A DNA stretch of 44,218 nt, from contig SXJR01000081.1 of assembly GCA_005779305.1 (NCBI GenBank), positions 1-44,218 on the forward strand. The letters run 5' to 3'. Positions 29,359 through 37,932 of the stretch are shown in pieces. The position numbers were made by a program, and so were the translations under genes. Below the pieces are notes generated by a model. The model was not told the DNA's origin, ran no database searches, and saw only the letters and a list, made by a program, of their open reading frames with translations. Source of the stretch: Myxococcales bacterium. Its GTDB lineage: Bacteria > Myxococcota_A > Polyangia > Haliangiales > Haliangiaceae. Each line of letters begins with the position of its first letter. Position 1 is the first letter of the stretch.

Positions 29359-30057
29359 ATGGCCGACGAGCTCGCAGGCAAGACCTGCATCGTGACCGGC
29401 GCCAGTCGCGGCATCGGCCGCGCCATCGCCCTGCGCCTGGCCGGCGCCGGCGCGCGGATGGGGCTCATGGCCCGCAACGGCGACGCCCTGGCCGCCCTCG
29501 CCGCCGAGCTGGGGGGACCCGCGCGGGCCGCCTGGGCCACCTGCGACGTCGCCGACTCGGCCCAGGTCAACGCGGCCGCGGCGTCGCTGCGGGCGGCGCT
29601 CGGCCCCGCCGACATCCGGGTCAACAACGCCGGCAGCGTCCTGCGCGCCCCGGTCTTCACCCTCGACGACGCCTCGTGGCGACGGATGATGGCGGTCAAC
29701 CTCGACGGTCCGTTCTTCGTGACCCGGGCCTTCGCCGACGACCTGATCGCCCGCTGCGGTCGGATCATCAACATCGCCTCCATCGCCGGCCGCCAGGGCA
29801 CCCCACTCCTGGCCGCCTACTGCACCGCCAAACATGGGGTGGTCGGCCTCACCAGAGCGCTTGCAGAGGAGCTGCGGAGCGCTAGAGTGGCGGTCAACGC
29901 CATCTGCCCGGGGTCGGTAGACACGGACATGCTCAGAGAAGGGCATCCTGGCGGTGAACCGAAGATGACTGCCGACGACATCGCCAGGACCGCCCTGTTC
30001 CTCGCCGCCCGAGCGCCGCTGGCGCTGACCGGCTCATGCATCGACGTGTTCGGGTGA
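29359..30057 (+). CDS. Classical short-chain dehydrogenase/reductase (FabG-like)
   Basis: 232 residues. TGASRGIG (13-20) binds NAD(P), NNAG (89-92) is the structural motif, and the catalytic triad is S141, Y154 and K158 (AAYCTAKHG). Length and motifs fit a 3-oxoacyl-ACP reductase-like SDR, but no fatty-acid synthesis genes are adjacent, so the substrate is open. R38-N40 (MARNGD) after β2 suggests a preference for NADPH. The Lon-N gene starts three bases after its stop. Confidence 0.93.
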   Translation: MADELAGKTCIVTGASRGIGRAIALRLAGAGARMGLMARNGDALAALAAELGGPARAAWATCDVADSAQVNAAAASLRAALGPADIRVNNAGSVLRAPVFTLDDASWRRMMAVNLDGPFFVTRAFADDLIARCGRIINIASIAGRQGTPLLAAYCTAKHGVVGLTRALAEELRSARVAVNAICPGSVDTDMLREGHPGGEPKMTADDIARTALFLAARAPLALTGSCIDVFG

Positions 30058-30060
30058 ACC

Positions 30061-30732
30061 ATGACGGGACGTGAGGACATCGACCCCGCGTTCCTGGACG
30101 GCCTGCCCATCTTCCCGTTGCCCAACGCCGTGCTCCTGCCCGGCGGCCTCATGCCGCTGCACATCTTCGAGCCGCGGTACCGCGAGATGACCCGCGACTG
30201 CCTCGACGGTGGTCGGCTCATGGCCGTCGCCCGCCTGCGGCCGGGCTACGAGGCAGCGTACGACAATCGGCCACCGGTGTTCCCGGCCTGCGGCCTCGGC
30301 CGCATCATCGCCTCGGAGGAGCTCGCCGACGGCCGCTACCTGCTGGTGCTGCGTGGCGTGGCCCGCATCCAGATCGAGCATGAGCTCCCGCCGGTGCGCA
30401 GCTATCGCGAGGTCCGGGCCAGGCTGATCGAGGACGGATGCTCGTTGCGGCCCGACGCCACCCACGTGGCCCACACCCAGCTCGTCGCCCTGTGCGAACG
30501 CCTGTCGATGGCGCTCGATCGCGGTGGCGACGAGCTCCGCGCCCTGTGCCGCGACTGCGCCACCCCCGGCGACTGCGCCGACGCCATCGCCGCCGCGCTG
30601 ATCATGGATCACGTCGAGCGCCAGCGCCTGCTCGAGACCTACGACCCCACGGAGCGCCTCGAGCGCACCGCCGAGCACGTCGGCCGCCTGATCTGCCAGC
30701 TCGCCCCGTGCGAGGGCCGCGCCATCAACTGA
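30061..30732 (+). CDS. Lon N-terminal (substrate-binding) domain protein
   Basis: 223 residues without ATPase or protease domains. LPIFPLPNAVLLPGGLMPLHIFEPRYREM is the signature of the Lon N-terminal domain. RLMAVARLRPGYEA, GRIIASEELADGRYLLVLRGVARIQI and a helical C-terminus complete a full-length stand-alone version. Such proteins are probably adaptors or protein-binding modules; none has a firm role. A Cys-rich patch near the end (CRDCATPGDC) is unusual. Co-transcribed with the SDR. Confidence 0.92.
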   Translation: MTGREDIDPAFLDGLPIFPLPNAVLLPGGLMPLHIFEPRYREMTRDCLDGGRLMAVARLRPGYEAAYDNRPPVFPACGLGRIIASEELADGRYLLVLRGVARIQIEHELPPVRSYREVRARLIEDGCSLRPDATHVAHTQLVALCERLSMALDRGGDELRALCRDCATPGDCADAIAAALIMDHVERQRLLETYDPTERLERTAEHVGRLICQLAPCEGRAIN

Positions 30733-30745
30733 GGCGACGTGCCGT

Positions 30746-31837
30746 CTACTTGATGACGGCCAGGCGCGGGGTGCGCTTGGGCTTGCCCAGCACCGTCGTC
30801 GCGATGCGCAGCGCCACCGTCGAGGCCAGGTTCATGAAGTTCTGGCTGATGGCGCTGTCGGGGGCGGCGATCACGATGGGCACGCCGGCGTCGCCGCCGA
30901 AGCGGATGCGGGTGTCGATCGCGATCTCGCCGAGGAACGGCGCCCCGACCTCCTGGGCCAGGCGCTTGCCGCCGCCGTGGCTGAAGATCTCGTCGTGGTG
31001 TCCGCAGGCCGGACAGGTGTAGAACGACATGTTCTCGATGATGCCGAGGATCGGGATCTCGACCTTCTCGAACATGGCGATGCCCTTGACCACGTCGACG
31101 ATCGAGACCTCCTGCGGCGTGGTCACCATCACCGAGCCGGTGATGGGGATGAGCTGCGACAGCGAGAGCTGGACGTCGCCGGTGCCGGGTGGCAGATCGC
31201 AGATGAGGTAGTCGAGGTCGCCCCACATCACGTCGCCGAGGAACTGCTGGAGCAGGCGGTGCACCATGGGCCCGCGCCACACCACCGCCTCGCCCTTGTC
31301 GACGAAGAAGCCGACCGAGATGACCTCGATGCCGTGGTGGATGGCCGGCGTGATCTTCTGCTCGGCGGTGGTGCCGGGCGGCCGCTCGGGCGGACCCAGC
31401 ATGGTCGGGATCGACGGCCCGAAGACGTCGGCGTCGAGGAGGCCGACCTTGGCGCCGTGGCGGTGCAGCGCCAGCGCCAGGTTGGTGGCGACGGTGGACT
31501 TGCCGACGCCACCCTTGCCGGCGGCCACGGCGATGACGTTCTTGGGGCCCTTGAGCAGCGCCTTCTCCGACGGCGCCGGCTGGAACGCCGTCACCACCTC
31601 CGGCAACACCGTCACCGACGACGCGCCCGCGCCCTTGAGCGCCGTCTCGATGCGGCTGGTCAGCTCGCGGCGCTGCGCCTGCGGGTAGGCGGGGGTCGGG
31701 ATCGTGACCTTGACCAGGACCTTGGTGCCGTCGATCTCGACCCCGTTGTAGATGCGGTGGCTGACGATGTCGGCGCCGATCGCCGGATCCATCACCGTCG
31801 ACAGCGCCTGCTTGATCTTCTGCTCGTCGAGACTCAT
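30746..31837 (-). CDS. mrp: Mrp/NBP35-family iron-sulfur cluster carrier ATPase
   Basis: 363 residues. An N-terminal DUF59/MIP18-like domain (IKQALSTVMDPAIGADIV, about 1-80) precedes the P-loop ATPase with deviant Walker A GKGGVGKST (107-115), Walker A' LLDADVFGPS and the downstream DLPPGTGD motif. MSFYTCPACGHHDEIF supplies the CxxC that bridges the Fe-S cluster between monomers. It delivers Fe-S clusters to apo-proteins. It follows ribA by 13 bases and converges with the Lon-N gene. Confidence 0.96.
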   Translation of the reverse strand: MSLDEQKIKQALSTVMDPAIGADIVSHRIYNGVEIDGTKVLVKVTIPTPAYPQAQRRELTSRIETALKGAGASSVTVLPEVVTAFQPAPSEKALLKGPKNVIAVAAGKGGVGKSTVATNLALALHRHGAKVGLLDADVFGPSIPTMLGPPERPPGTTAEQKITPAIHHGIEVISVGFFVDKGEAVVWRGPMVHRLLQQFLGDVMWGDLDYLICDLPPGTGDVQLSLSQLIPITGSVMVTTPQEVSIVDVVKGIAMFEKVEIPILGIIENMSFYTCPACGHHDEIFSHGGGKRLAQEVGAPFLGEIAIDTRIRFGGDAGVPIVIAAPDSAISQNFMNLASTVALRIATTVLGKPKRTPRLAVIK

Positions 31838-31850
31838 GAGGACGCTCGCT

Positions 31851-32447
31851 TCATCCGAGGTGACCCATCTTGGCCTTCTTGACCTCGACGTAATCGGCGG
31901 CGTGCTCGGTCACGCCCACCCAGTGCGGCTCGGCGGTCACCGGCAGCCCGGAGCGCTCGAGCCCGGCGATCTTGGCCGGGTTATTGGTCATGAGCCGCAC
32001 CGAGGTCGCCCCCAGATCGCGCAGGATGGCGGCGGCCAGATCGTAACTGCGCAGATCGGCGTCGAAGCCGAGCTGGAGGTTGGCGTCGACGGTGTCGTGG
32101 CCTTCGTCCTGGAGCGCGTAGGCGCGGATCTTGTTGCCGAGGCAGATGCCGAGGCCTTCCTGGACCAGGTAGACCAGGACCCCTCGGCCTTCCTCGGCGA
32201 TGCGGGCCAGGGCCGCGTCGAGCTGATCGCGGCAGTCGCAGCGCAGACTGCCCAGCACCTCGCCGGTGAAGCACGAGGAGTGGACGCGGGTGAGCACCTG
32301 CTCGCCGCTGACGTCGCCCATCACCATCGCCACGTGCTCCTCGCCGTCGCTGAAGCCGGGCATGGTGTCGCGCATCCGGTACACGACCAGGCGGAACTCA
32401 CCACGTGCCGTGGGCAGTCGCGCCTCTGCGTACCGGACGACGTCCAT
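31851..32447 (-). CDS. ribA: GTP cyclohydrolase II (monofunctional)
   Basis: 198 residues. Opens GTP to the first riboflavin-pathway intermediate. The zinc ligands are C59, C70 and C72 (RVHSSCFTGEVLGSLRCDC). The KIRAY tyrosine, the LGFDADLR arginine and TNNPAKI are all present, and the C-terminus (KKAKMGHLG) is typical. No DHBP-synthase domain is fused. The usual QEGR segment reads QEGLG, so an arginine in the GTP-contact loop is leucine. The start is the ATG at 32447, with promoter elements 10-40 bases upstream. mrp follows in the same unit. Confidence 0.95.
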   Translation of the reverse strand: MDVVRYAEARLPTARGEFRLVVYRMRDTMPGFSDGEEHVAMVMGDVSGEQVLTRVHSSCFTGEVLGSLRCDCRDQLDAALARIAEEGRGVLVYLVQEGLGICLGNKIRAYALQDEGHDTVDANLQLGFDADLRSYDLAAAILRDLGATSVRLMTNNPAKIAGLERSGLPVTAEPHWVGVTEHAADYVEVKKAKMGHLG

Positions 32448-32456
32448 CGGGTGGCT

Positions 32457-32486
32457 ACTCTTGGCACCCCCCCACCAGCTTGTCAA
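32457..32486 (-). promoter_or_regulatory. Promoter of ribA-mrp
   Basis: On the minus strand a perfect TTGACA (32481-32486) is followed, after 18 bases including a G7 run, by AAGAGT (32457-32462). The ATG is nine bases further on. Confidence 0.55.
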
Positions 32487-32534
32487 CGGCCGACAAAGCA
32501 CGCGAAAGCCTGCAACCGACTGGATTCTCTCGCG

Positions 32535-32563
32535 TTGACAGCCTCGGCGCGGAGCCGTACGGT
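32535..32563 (+). promoter_or_regulatory. Near-consensus sigma-70 promoter of def-folB, predicted leaderless
   Basis: Perfect TTGACA (32535-32540), exactly 17 bases, then TACGGT (32558-32563), six bases before the ATG at 32570. Transcription should begin at or within a base of the start codon. Confidence 0.7.
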
Positions 32564-32569
32564 GAACCC

Positions 32570-33091
<522 letters not shown>

Positions 33092-33095
33092 CGCC

Positions 33096-33461
33096 ATGGA
33101 TGCGGTCTTCGTGCGCGGCCTCGAGTTCGAGGGCAACCATGGCTACTCGGCGGCCGAGCGCCGCGGCACGCGCCGCTTCCGCGTCAACCTGGTGCTCGAG
33201 CGCGACCTCTCCGCCGCCAGCCAGAGCGACAAGATCGCCGACACCGTCGACTACTTCAAGGTGAGCGACGCGGTGGTGACGCTCGGTACGCGGTCCACCT
33301 TCCGCCTGCTCGAGGCCCTGGCCGGCGCCATGGCTGCGGCCATCCAGGACCTCTACCCCGACGTCACCGTCACCGTCGAGCTCGACAAGCTGGCCCCGCC
33401 CTGCCCGGGCGTGCCGGCCGCGTGCGGCGTGCGCCTGACCCGCGCCGCACGCGCAGGCTGA
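33096..33461 (+). CDS. folB: Dihydroneopterin aldolase
   Basis: 121 residues of the tunnelling T-fold family in folate biosynthesis. The motifs FEGNHGYSAAERRG (catalytic glutamate region), the SDKIADTVDYFKVSDAV block, LLEALAGAMAAAI and the late VELDK lysine fit FolB. It starts four bases after def. The last 16 or so codons (PGVPAACGVRLTRAARAG) recur as a 48-base near-identical copy at 34706-34753, indicating a local duplication. No other folate genes are in view. Confidence 0.9.
   Translation: MDAVFVRGLEFEGNHGYSAAERRGTRRFRVNLVLERDLSAASQSDKIADTVDYFKVSDAVVTLGTRSTFRLLEALAGAMAAAIQDLYPDVTVTVELDKLAPPCPGVPAACGVRLTRAARAG
33404..33451 (+). repeat. Direct repeat, folB 3'-end copy 1
   Basis: A 48-base segment beginning CCCGGGCGTGCCGGCCG is identical except for one base to 34706-34753. 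It lies within folB. Confidence 0.92.
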
Positions 33462-33519
33462 GGTGACCCCGGCGTGAACGCCCTTGCCGGCGACTCGCCC
33501 AAGGGCCGATGATCGGGAC

Positions 33520-33984
33520 GTGGCCGGGCGTCTCCTGCTGGGGCTGGTCGCGACCGTCGTGGGCGGATGCAACCTCTACGACTACGTCGAGCCGAGCGGT
33601 CCGTTCGTGCTGCGCCTGCCCGTCCCCGTTGGGACCGACCTCGCGCTCGTGCGCGACGGCGGCGCCCCCTGGCAGCGGGTCTGGCCCGGCGACGACGGCA
33701 TCGCCCTCGTCGAGATCTCCAGCGAGTTCTACGGCTTCGCCGTGGTGTGTCCCCTGACCGGGATCCCGCCCGGCTTCCCGCCCGGCAAACAGGTGGCGGT
33801 GCGCTACCTCGGCGCACGTGAGATCGCGGCGCGCGATCCCTGCACCAGCTCGCTGGTCGAGGTCCCGATCGCGACCGCGCAGGTGCCCTACACGGTGCTG
33901 GTCTACGCCGCCGACGCGGTCGCCTCCGCCGGCGGAGCGCTGCGGGTTCCCGCCGGGACCTGGGACCTCGGCGTCATCGCCTAG
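33520..33984 (+). CDS. Lipoprotein, N-terminal part of a gene split by an in-frame TAG
   Basis: 155 residues from the GTG at 33520 (VAGRLLLGLVATVVGGC, lipobox VGGC) to TAG at 33982-33984. The mature part is strand-rich (PFVLRLPVPVGTDLALVRDG, ALVEISSEFYGFAVVCPLTG, QVAVRYLGARE, PYTVLVYAADAV). The same frame continues without a break after the amber codon for another 234 codons of similar composition, so this looks like the first third of a protein of about 389 residues. It lies 59 bases after folB, within a segment bounded by direct repeats. Confidence 0.7.
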   Translation: MAGRLLLGLVATVVGGCNLYDYVEPSGPFVLRLPVPVGTDLALVRDGGAPWQRVWPGDDGIALVEISSEFYGFAVVCPLTGIPPGFPPGKQVAVRYLGAREIAARDPCTSSLVEVPIATAQVPYTVLVYAADAVASAGGALRVPAGTWDLGVIA

Positions 33985-34689
33985 GCGTTCGGCGCCGACC
34001 CGCGACAGCTCCTGACCATCGAGCGCAACGTCGAGCTACGCGGCGGCGGCGGTACCCTGACCGTCGAACCGCTGGCGCGCGCCTCCGACCTGCTGCCCAT
34101 GAGCCCGGTCACCATCGAGGTCGACGGCACCGACGACGAGGTCCTGGTGCACGTGGTGCTCGGCCTGGAGAGCGGCACACGCGTGCCGCTGGGAGAGGCC
34201 GTGGCGAACGACCCGACCCGCCGGATGATCCCGGCGCCCGGGGTCCTGCGCGGCGATGATCGCCTTCTGATGCGTGTCTCCTCGACGCTCTACGACTCGT
34301 CCTCGACGCGTTCTCACCAGCGGCCGATCGCGGACGGAGCGCAACCGGGCACCTTTCGGCTGCCAGCGCACGCCGACGCCAGCTTCGACCTCGACGGCGC
34401 GCGCTGGAACGGCGACTGGGACACGGCGCGGGTCTTCCTCGGCTATTCGTCGGCGGCCATGCCACCGACCATGCACGTCACTCAGGTCGAGACCATCGCG
34501 ACCCGCGACTGGCGCGAGCTCGCCGGTGTGGGCGACAGCCTGCCCCGCCTCGATCCGACGATGCTCCCCGACTGGGATCCGTCCTGGGCTCCACCACCGA
34601 CGTGGCTGGGCTGGTCGCTCGAGCTGTGGCGGGGCGATCCCGACGACGAGATGCTGAAGGTCGAGATCGGCAACGGGATGCCGCTCTAA
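33985..34689 (+). pseudogene. Downstream part of the amber-split lipoprotein gene
   Basis: The frame of the upstream part resumes after TAG with AFGADPRQLLTIERNVEL and runs to TAA at 34687-34689, still strand-rich (SPVTIEVDGTDDEVLVHVVL, RLLMRVSSTLYDSS, GTFRLPAHADASFDLDG, SLELWRGDPDDEMLKVEIGN). The first internal ATG is at 34099, with no signal peptide, which argues that this is a continuation rather than an independent gene. Alternatives are a recent nonsense mutation, stop-codon readthrough or a sequencing error. No family recognised. Confidence 0.6.
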
Positions 34690-34705
34690 CGCTCGATCTC
34701 CTGGG

Positions 34706-34753
34706 CCCGGGCGTGCCGGCCGGGTGCGGCGTGCGCCTGACCCGCGCCGCACG
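34706..34753 (+). repeat. Direct repeat, fossil copy of the folB 3' end
   Basis: One mismatch to 33404-33451 over 48 bases. Read in the folB frame it gives PGVPAGCGVRLTRAARV then TGA (34758-34760), without the rest of folB. Confidence 0.92.
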
Positions 34754-34780
34754 GGTGTGATCGGTTTGCAAAGGCGGCGA

Positions 34781-35926
34781 CTACGGTGCCACCGGACAGC
34801 CGTTGCCGCCGTTGACGCAGATGCGCTGGGCGGTGGAGCCCGGGTAGTCGCAGCACGCGTCGTTGCCGCCGCAGGCCGCGCACGGGCAGGTCGCGCATCC
34901 AGCCGCGGCGTCGAACGACTCGCAGTTACCTTGCACGCATACCTCGTCGCGGTCGCAGGCCTGGCCGCAGCCGCCGCAGTGTTCGGGATCGGTCTCCGGG
35001 TTCACGCAGGCGTTCGCGCAGGTATCGAACGGGCCGCTGCACTGGGCCACGCAGGTGCCGTTTTCGCAACGCGGCGTCTGGCCCGCGCACGCGATCGCCG
35101 ACGGGCCACACGCCGCCGGGTTCGAGTCGGGGTTGACGCAGTCGTTGCCGGCGCGCACGAACCCGGGCCGGCACTCGCACTGCGAAGCGACGCAGAACTC
35201 GTCGGCGCGGCACTGGACGCCGCAGCCGCCGCACTGGTCGACGTTGACGGTCACGTCCTGGCAACCGTTGCCGCAGTTGACCTCACCGCTGGCGCAGACG
35301 CAGACGTTGCCGCCGCAGGTCCCACCCGACTGGCAGGCGGCACCGTCGGCGACACAGGTATCGTTGCCCTGATCGCAGCAACCGCTGTCGCAGGCGTCCC
35401 CCGGACAGCACGGTTCACCGGGACCGCCGCAGGTCCGACACGCGCCGCCGTCGCACACCAGGTCGGGTCCGCAGCTCGACGGTCCGTCGCCGTTGTCGCA
35501 GCAGGGCTCACCGGGGCCGCCGCAGACCGCACAGCTGCCGCCGAGGCAGGTGACGCCGCCGGCAGTGCAGATGCCGGCGCAGCAGGGCTCTCCGGGCCCG
35601 CCGCACGCGCCGTCGCCGCAGCTGCCGCCGACACACGCGCCGCCGACCGTGGGGCACGTCGAGCCGTCGCCGGTGCAGATGTCGTTGACGCAGCAACCAC
35701 CGCTTCCGCAGACATCGAGATCGCAGCAGACCTCGCCGGGCGCGCCGCAGGCCGCACAGACCCCGCCGTTGCCGCCGTTGCACGCACCCTGATCGCAGGT
35801 CCGCCCCGCACAGCAGGCCTCGCCCAGGCTGCCGCAGGCAGGATCGGATCCGCCGCCGCAGCTGGAGGCGACGACCACCGCCATCAGCACCGAGACACCT
35901 ACAACGTAAAGCGAGTGAGCCTTCAT
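34781..35926 (-). CDS. Cysteine-rich repeat lipoprotein
   Basis: 381 residues. The signal peptide MKAHSLYVVGVSVLMAVVVA ends at a lipobox-like ASSC. The first half has five units of pattern CGxxGExCC (CGSLGEACC, CGAPGEVCC, three CGGPGEPCC), each followed by a short CxxxxC loop. The second half has CGGCG-centred units (QCGGCGVQCRADEFC, HCGGCGQACDRDEVC) of the kind common in myxobacterial surface proteins. Dozens of paired cysteines imply a rigid disulfide-bonded extracellular rod; no catalytic domain is seen. Likely role: surface structure or adhesion (inference). Confidence 0.88.
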   Translation of the reverse strand: MKAHSLYVVGVSVLMAVVVASSCGGGSDPACGSLGEACCAGRTCDQGACNGGNGGVCAACGAPGEVCCDLDVCGSGGCCVNDICTGDGSTCPTVGGACVGGSCGDGACGGPGEPCCAGICTAGGVTCLGGSCAVCGGPGEPCCDNGDGPSSCGPDLVCDGGACRTCGGPGEPCCPGDACDSGCCDQGNDTCVADGAACQSGGTCGGNVCVCASGEVNCGNGCQDVTVNVDQCGGCGVQCRADEFCVASQCECRPGFVRAGNDCVNPDSNPAACGPSAIACAGQTPRCENGTCVAQCSGPFDTCANACVNPETDPEHCGGCGQACDRDEVCVQGNCESFDAAAGCATCPCAACGGNDACCDYPGSTAQRICVNGGNGCPVAP

Positions 35927-35968
35927 GCTCTGGTTACGCGTGCATCAGCTGTGCCCTGACCTAACGAT

Positions 35969-36050
35969 GCACCCCCACGTCGCGGCCGGTGTGCACTCCG
36001 CTTGCGCAGCGCAACGGCGGTACAGGGCCGCCGTCCGGAGACGTGGGTGC
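35969..36050. other. Branched secondary-structure element in an intergenic region
   Basis: GCACCC(CC)ACGTC (35969-35981) pairs with GACGTGGGTGC (36040-36050). CTCCG (35996-36000) pairs with CGGAG (36036-36040). Inside lie TTGCGCAGCGCAA (36002-36014) and the perfect hairpin ACGGCGG/CCGCCGT (36014-36034). It lacks a T-run and a tRNA T-loop. It sits downstream of the kinase gene at 36060 or upstream of the Cys-rich gene, depending on the transcript. Confidence 0.6.
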
Positions 36051-36059
36051 GCGTGAGCT

Positions 36060-37901
36060 TCAGCGCTCGATCTTGGGCACGAGCTGGCGGAGCTGCCACA
36101 TCGCGAGCTCGACCCGGCGGGTCTGGTCGAGGAAGCGCTGGCGGATGCGGCCGGTGGCGACGGTGACCATGATGAGGAAGATGATGGTGACGCCGACCGC
36201 GACCACCGAGGTCTGCGGCTCGACGAACTCGACCACGGCGCTGCGCACGTGGACGGCGCCGCCCTCGACGGTGGTGGTGCGGGTGACCCAGCCGGCGGCC
36301 TCGGCCAGCACCGGCGCCACCGCCGCGACCGCGCTGATGGCGACGGTGGGCCACAGCCAGGCCCGCCGCGCCGCGACGACGAAGCCGACGGTGTTCATGG
36401 TGAAGAGCGTGGGGGTGAGGATGAAGGTGCCGGCCACCTGCGACGTGATCGCGATGGCGATGTTGGACAGGATGAGGCCGGCGAAGTACGGCCCGGCGTC
36501 GGCCTTGCCGCGGGCGCGGCCGAGCATCATGGTCATGGCCGCGGCGACGGTGAAGCCGACCCAGCCCAGCAACGGGTTGGCGTTCTTGACGCCCATCCAC
36601 ACCAGCACCAGCGCGATCGGCAACCACAGGATGTAGATCCAGGCGCCGGCGGTGGCCAGCGCCAGGTAGGCCTTGTCCTCGGCGGCCTCGACGGCGCGCG
36701 CGACCTCGGGCGGGGTTCGGCGCGGCGGCAGGACCAGGAGCTGGACCAGGATGGCCTGAGCCTCGGCGTGGGCGGGATCGAGGGCCAGCGCACGGCCGAC
36801 GTTCGCCAGCGCGGCGGCGCGGGCTCGCTCGTCGCCGACGGCAGCGCGCACGGCGCTCTCGGCAGCCTCGGCGGTGAAGCCATCGGCGAGCGCGGCGCGG
36901 CGCTGGAGATCGCGATCGCCGTCGAGGTAGTGCTCGATGGCCTCGCGGATGCCGGCAACCGAAACATACCGATCGGCGGCCAGCGTCGCGGTGGCGCGAA
37001 TGCAGATCTCTTCGAGCTCGGGCGCGAGGCCGGGGGCGCGCAGCGACGCGCGCGCGTCGACGCCGGCGATGGTCGCGGCCAGGACCTCCTTGGTCGAGCC
37101 GCGCGGAATGAGGGGTTCGAGGGTGAGCACCTCGAACAGGGTCGAGCCCATCCCGTAGACATCGGCGCGCAGGTCGACCGACTCGCCCCGGGCCTGCTCG
37201 GGCGACATGTAGCCCGGCGTGCCCAGGAACTGACCGGCGACGGTGAGGCCCTTGGCCAGGGCCGGCGGCAGGTTCGGTCCCGACGAGGTCTCGTCGACGC
37301 CGCGGACCTTGGCCAGGCCCCAGTCGAGCACGTAGACCTCACCGTGGTCGCCGAGCATGATGTTGCCGGGCTTGAGATCGCGGTGCACGACACCGTGGCC
37401 GTGCGCGACCTCGACGGCGTGGCAGGCCGAAAGGAAGGCGGTGAGCAACTTGCGAAGGCTGTAGCGCTTGATCGCATCCGCGTCGCCGCTGGCGAGCCGG
37501 CCGACGATGGTGGCCAGGGTCTCACCGCGCACGCGCTTCATGGTGAAGAACACGGTGCCGTCGTCACGCGTGCCCAGATCGTGGACCGGCACCACCGCGG
37601 GGTGATCGAGCTGGCCCTGTACCCGGGCCTCGCGCAGGAAGCGCTTCACGTCCTCGTCGTCCTCGGGGCGCGCGATCTTGACCGCGACCTCGCGGCCGAT
37701 GCGCTTGTCGAGCGCGAGCCACACGTCGCCCATGCCGCCGGAGCCGAGCAGGTCGCGCAGCTCGTAGCGGCCGCGATCGATCTCGCCGGGCTTGGCCGGT
37801 TGCGGCGTCGTCGGCGAGGTTGGCACGGTGTCCTCGGGCTGCGGCCGCTTCGCGCGCGGCACCTCGAGCGCTCGGGTGGGATCGTCGGGATCGCGGGGCA
37901 C
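36060..37901 (-). CDS. Ser/Thr protein kinase with C-terminal multi-pass membrane domain
   Basis: 613 residues from the GTG at 37901. The kinase domain (about 45-320) has a Gly-rich loop (LLGSGGMGDVWLA), K75, catalytic loop HRDLKPGN (D165, K167, N170) and DWG in place of DFG (D183), so it is probably active. A helical bridge (ALANVGRALALDPAHAEAQAILVQLL) leads to about six hydrophobic segments (WIYILWLPIALVLVWMG, WVGFTVAAAMTMML, YFAGLILSNIAIAI and others), then a basic tail. This is a membrane-integral sensor kinase with its catalytic part in the cytoplasm. It is divergent from a lipoprotein gene with tightly packed -10 boxes. Confidence 0.93.
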   Translation of the reverse strand: MPRDPDDPTRALEVPRAKRPQPEDTVPTSPTTPQPAKPGEIDRGRYELRDLLGSGGMGDVWLALDKRIGREVAVKIARPEDDEDVKRFLREARVQGQLDHPAVVPVHDLGTRDDGTVFFTMKRVRGETLATIVGRLASGDADAIKRYSLRKLLTAFLSACHAVEVAHGHGVVHRDLKPGNIMLGDHGEVYVLDWGLAKVRGVDETSSGPNLPPALAKGLTVAGQFLGTPGYMSPEQARGESVDLRADVYGMGSTLFEVLTLEPLIPRGSTKEVLAATIAGVDARASLRAPGLAPELEEICIRATATLAADRYVSVAGIREAIEHYLDGDRDLQRRAALADGFTAEAAESAVRAAVGDERARAAALANVGRALALDPAHAEAQAILVQLLVLPPRRTPPEVARAVEAAEDKAYLALATAGAWIYILWLPIALVLVWMGVKNANPLLGWVGFTVAAAMTMMLGRARGKADAGPYFAGLILSNIAIAITSQVAGTFILTPTLFTMNTVGFVVAARRAWLWPTVAISAVAAVAPVLAEAAGWVTRTTTVEGGAVHVRSAVVEFVEPQTSVVAVGVTIIFLIMVTVATGRIRQRFLDQTRRVELAMWQLRQLVPKIER

Positions 37902-37907
37902 GGCGCG

Positions 37908-37925
37908 AGGGTAACGCGGTACGAT
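37908..37925. promoter_or_regulatory. Face-to-face -10 boxes of the kinase and lipoprotein genes
   Basis: TACCCT on the minus strand (37908-37913) is six bases from the kinase GTG (37901). TACGAT on the plus strand (37920-37925) is seven bases from the lipoprotein GTG (37933). With six bases between the boxes, both promoters cannot be occupied at once. Confidence 0.5.
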
Positions 37926-37932
37926 GAGCGCC

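Noticed and set aside
33404-34753. Insertion sequence bounded by direct repeats
   Set aside because: No transposase and no terminal inverted repeats in the interval; duplication of the folB end is the simpler description.
35969-36050. Possible tRNA
   Set aside because: The multi-branched fold suggested one, but no GTTCRANYC T-loop, no CCA-adjacent acceptor stem of seven pairs and no anticodon arm on either strand.
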